Origin: Actinocorallia herbida
GTDB taxonomy: Bacteria; Actinomycetota; Actinomycetes; Streptosporangiales; Streptosporangiaceae
DNA length: 64,000 nt
Direction of reading: 5' to 3'
Assembly (NCBI RefSeq): GCF_003751225.1
Contig: NZ_RJKE01000001.1
Location: forward strand, 1,178,001-1,242,000
Part shown: positions 63,476-64,000 of the stretch, piece by piece
How positions within the stretch are numbered: position 1 is the stretch's first letter
How the letters are laid out: every line of letters starts with the position of its first letter
Translations under genes and position numbers: made by a program
Notes under the pieces: generated by a model
The model's input: only the letters and a program-made list of their open reading frames with translations
Told to the model about the DNA's origin: nothing
Database searches by the model: none

Positions 63476-63805
63476 TCAGGGGGCGTCGCGGGAGGAGAGG
63501 CCGGGGGTGGGGGAGAGGACATGGATGATCTTGGTGACGGCGTGGGCGAGGTCGGTGGCCGGGCCGAGGGGGTCGCCCCAGGACCAGTGGAGGAGCCAGC
63601 GGCCGTCGGGGCCGCGCCGGGCGGTGATCCGCTCGTTGAGGAGGGGGCCGCGGGCGCCACCGGGGCCACCGACGAGGCCGGGGTTCGTGATGTGCAGGTA
63701 CGGGGGCTCGCCTCCGTACTCGGGGCGCGTGGTGAGCCCGCTCTGCCGGAGTCCCGCCGCGAGCGCGTCCAGGTGCGCCCGCATCACCGCCGTGCCGCCG
63801 TCCAT
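63476..63805 (-). CDS. small hypothetical protein of actinobacterial type
   Basis: A 109-aa cytoplasmic protein from ATG 63805 (ribosome site GGGGGG about 5 bases upstream). It reads MDGGTAVMRAHLDALAAGLRQSGL, then PYLHITNPG, and in the second half WLLHWSWGDPLGPATDLAHAVTKIIHVL. Proteins of this look are widespread in Streptomyces-like genomes beside XRE-type regulators, with no known function. Upstream, in the last 190 bp of the window, two palindromic elements suggest that the gene or its neighbour is under repressor control. Confidence 0.6.
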   Translation of the reverse strand: MDGGTAVMRAHLDALAAGLRQSGLTTRPEYGGEPPYLHITNPGLVGGPGGARGPLLNERITARRGPDGRWLLHWSWGDPLGPATDLAHAVTKIIHVLSPTPGLSSRDAP

Positions 63806-63814
63806 GATTCCCCC

Positions 63815-63861
63815 CACTTGAGATCGCTTCCGACGTCCGCTGTCGCGAACCACCTCAAGTG
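63815..63861. promoter_or_regulatory. spaced inverted repeat CACTTGAG / CTCAAGTG
   Basis: CACTTGAG (63815-63822) and CTCAAGTG (63854-63861) are exact complements 31 bp apart, just upstream of the small minus-strand gene. Possible paired operator half-sites. Confidence 0.4.
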
Positions 63862-63916
63862 AACAGGCGACCCCGAACCGTGACGACCCCCATTCCGGCA
63901 CCCGCGCCGCCCGGCC

Positions 63917-63937
63917 GATGTGCCACTTCGGCACATC
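63917..63937. promoter_or_regulatory. palindrome GATGTGCC-N5-GGCACATC
   Basis: A perfect 8-bp inverted repeat with spacer ACTTC (63917-63937), 112 bp upstream of the small minus-strand gene and close to the window edge. It has the size and symmetry of a dimeric repressor site. Confidence 0.45.
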
Positions 63938-64000
63938 CCCGGACGCCCCGCACACCACCGCGCACAATGGGCCCGGGTCGACCACGTGCCGTCATCGCCA

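Overview
The window is a very GC-rich chromosomal segment of a filamentous actinobacterium. Evidence: GTG/TTG starts are common, genes are packed with 4-bp ATGA/GTGA overlaps, and the backbone (era, leuA, M4 protease, recO, uppS, glyS, zinc uptake/zur, ppdK, dgt) is the gene neighbourhood known from Streptomyces and relatives. Several features (decaprenyl-phosphate UbiA, protealysin-type M4 with emfourin, urea ABC transporter) fit Streptosporangiales/Thermomonosporaceae-like organisms, but the genus cannot be fixed from the sequence.

Layout. 1-9.4 kb: the end of an MMPL exporter, a large BTAD/ATPase regulator, a hemerythrin protein, the Era GTPase, a GT39-type membrane protein, and a zinc-ribbon protein translationally coupled to a DDAH-type hydrolase. 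10.3-15.2 kb: a complete urea-type ABC transporter operon urtABCDE, closed by an elaborate nested inverted repeat. 15.3-37.0 kb: an apparent cell-surface polysaccharide region. It holds a Tat-type esterase, a CslA-like processive glycosyltransferase, three GH26-type lipoproteins, a GT-C-like membrane protein, mannose-6-phosphate isomerase, an excalibur-like anchored protein, FOUR tandem secreted galactose/glyoxal-oxidase-like (GlxA-type) copper-radical oxidases, and a membrane-anchored GH12 glucanase. 37.1-46.6 kb: leuA behind a leucine-rich leader and hairpin, a UbiA/GT-C/GtrA lipid-linked sugar group, a protealysin-like protease overlapping its emfourin inhibitor, recO-uppS, and a septum-formation-domain protein. 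47-54.4 kb: an RlpA-like protein behind a structured leader, glyS, a DUF1906 protein, small genes, and a zinc operon znuA-znuC-znuB-zur behind a Zur box. 54.5-64 kb: GH15 glucanase/trehalase-like protein, ppdK, DUF218 protein, dgt, an FAD oxidoreductase, a decayed type II toxin-antitoxin pair, and a small hypothetical gene next to palindromes.

Main idea. In Streptomyces one cslA and one glxA together make a glycan at hyphal tips. Here the synthase is coupled by overlapping genes to a GH26 lipoprotein and a GT-C-like protein. Two more GH26 lipoproteins and manA follow, and then four intact oxidase paralogues that all keep the Cys-Tyr cofactor and copper ligands. I infer a locus that makes a mannose- and/or glucose-containing beta-glycan, trims it with tethered GH26/GH12 enzymes and oxidises it, or makes peroxide, at the cell surface. 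The polymer itself cannot be read from the sequence.
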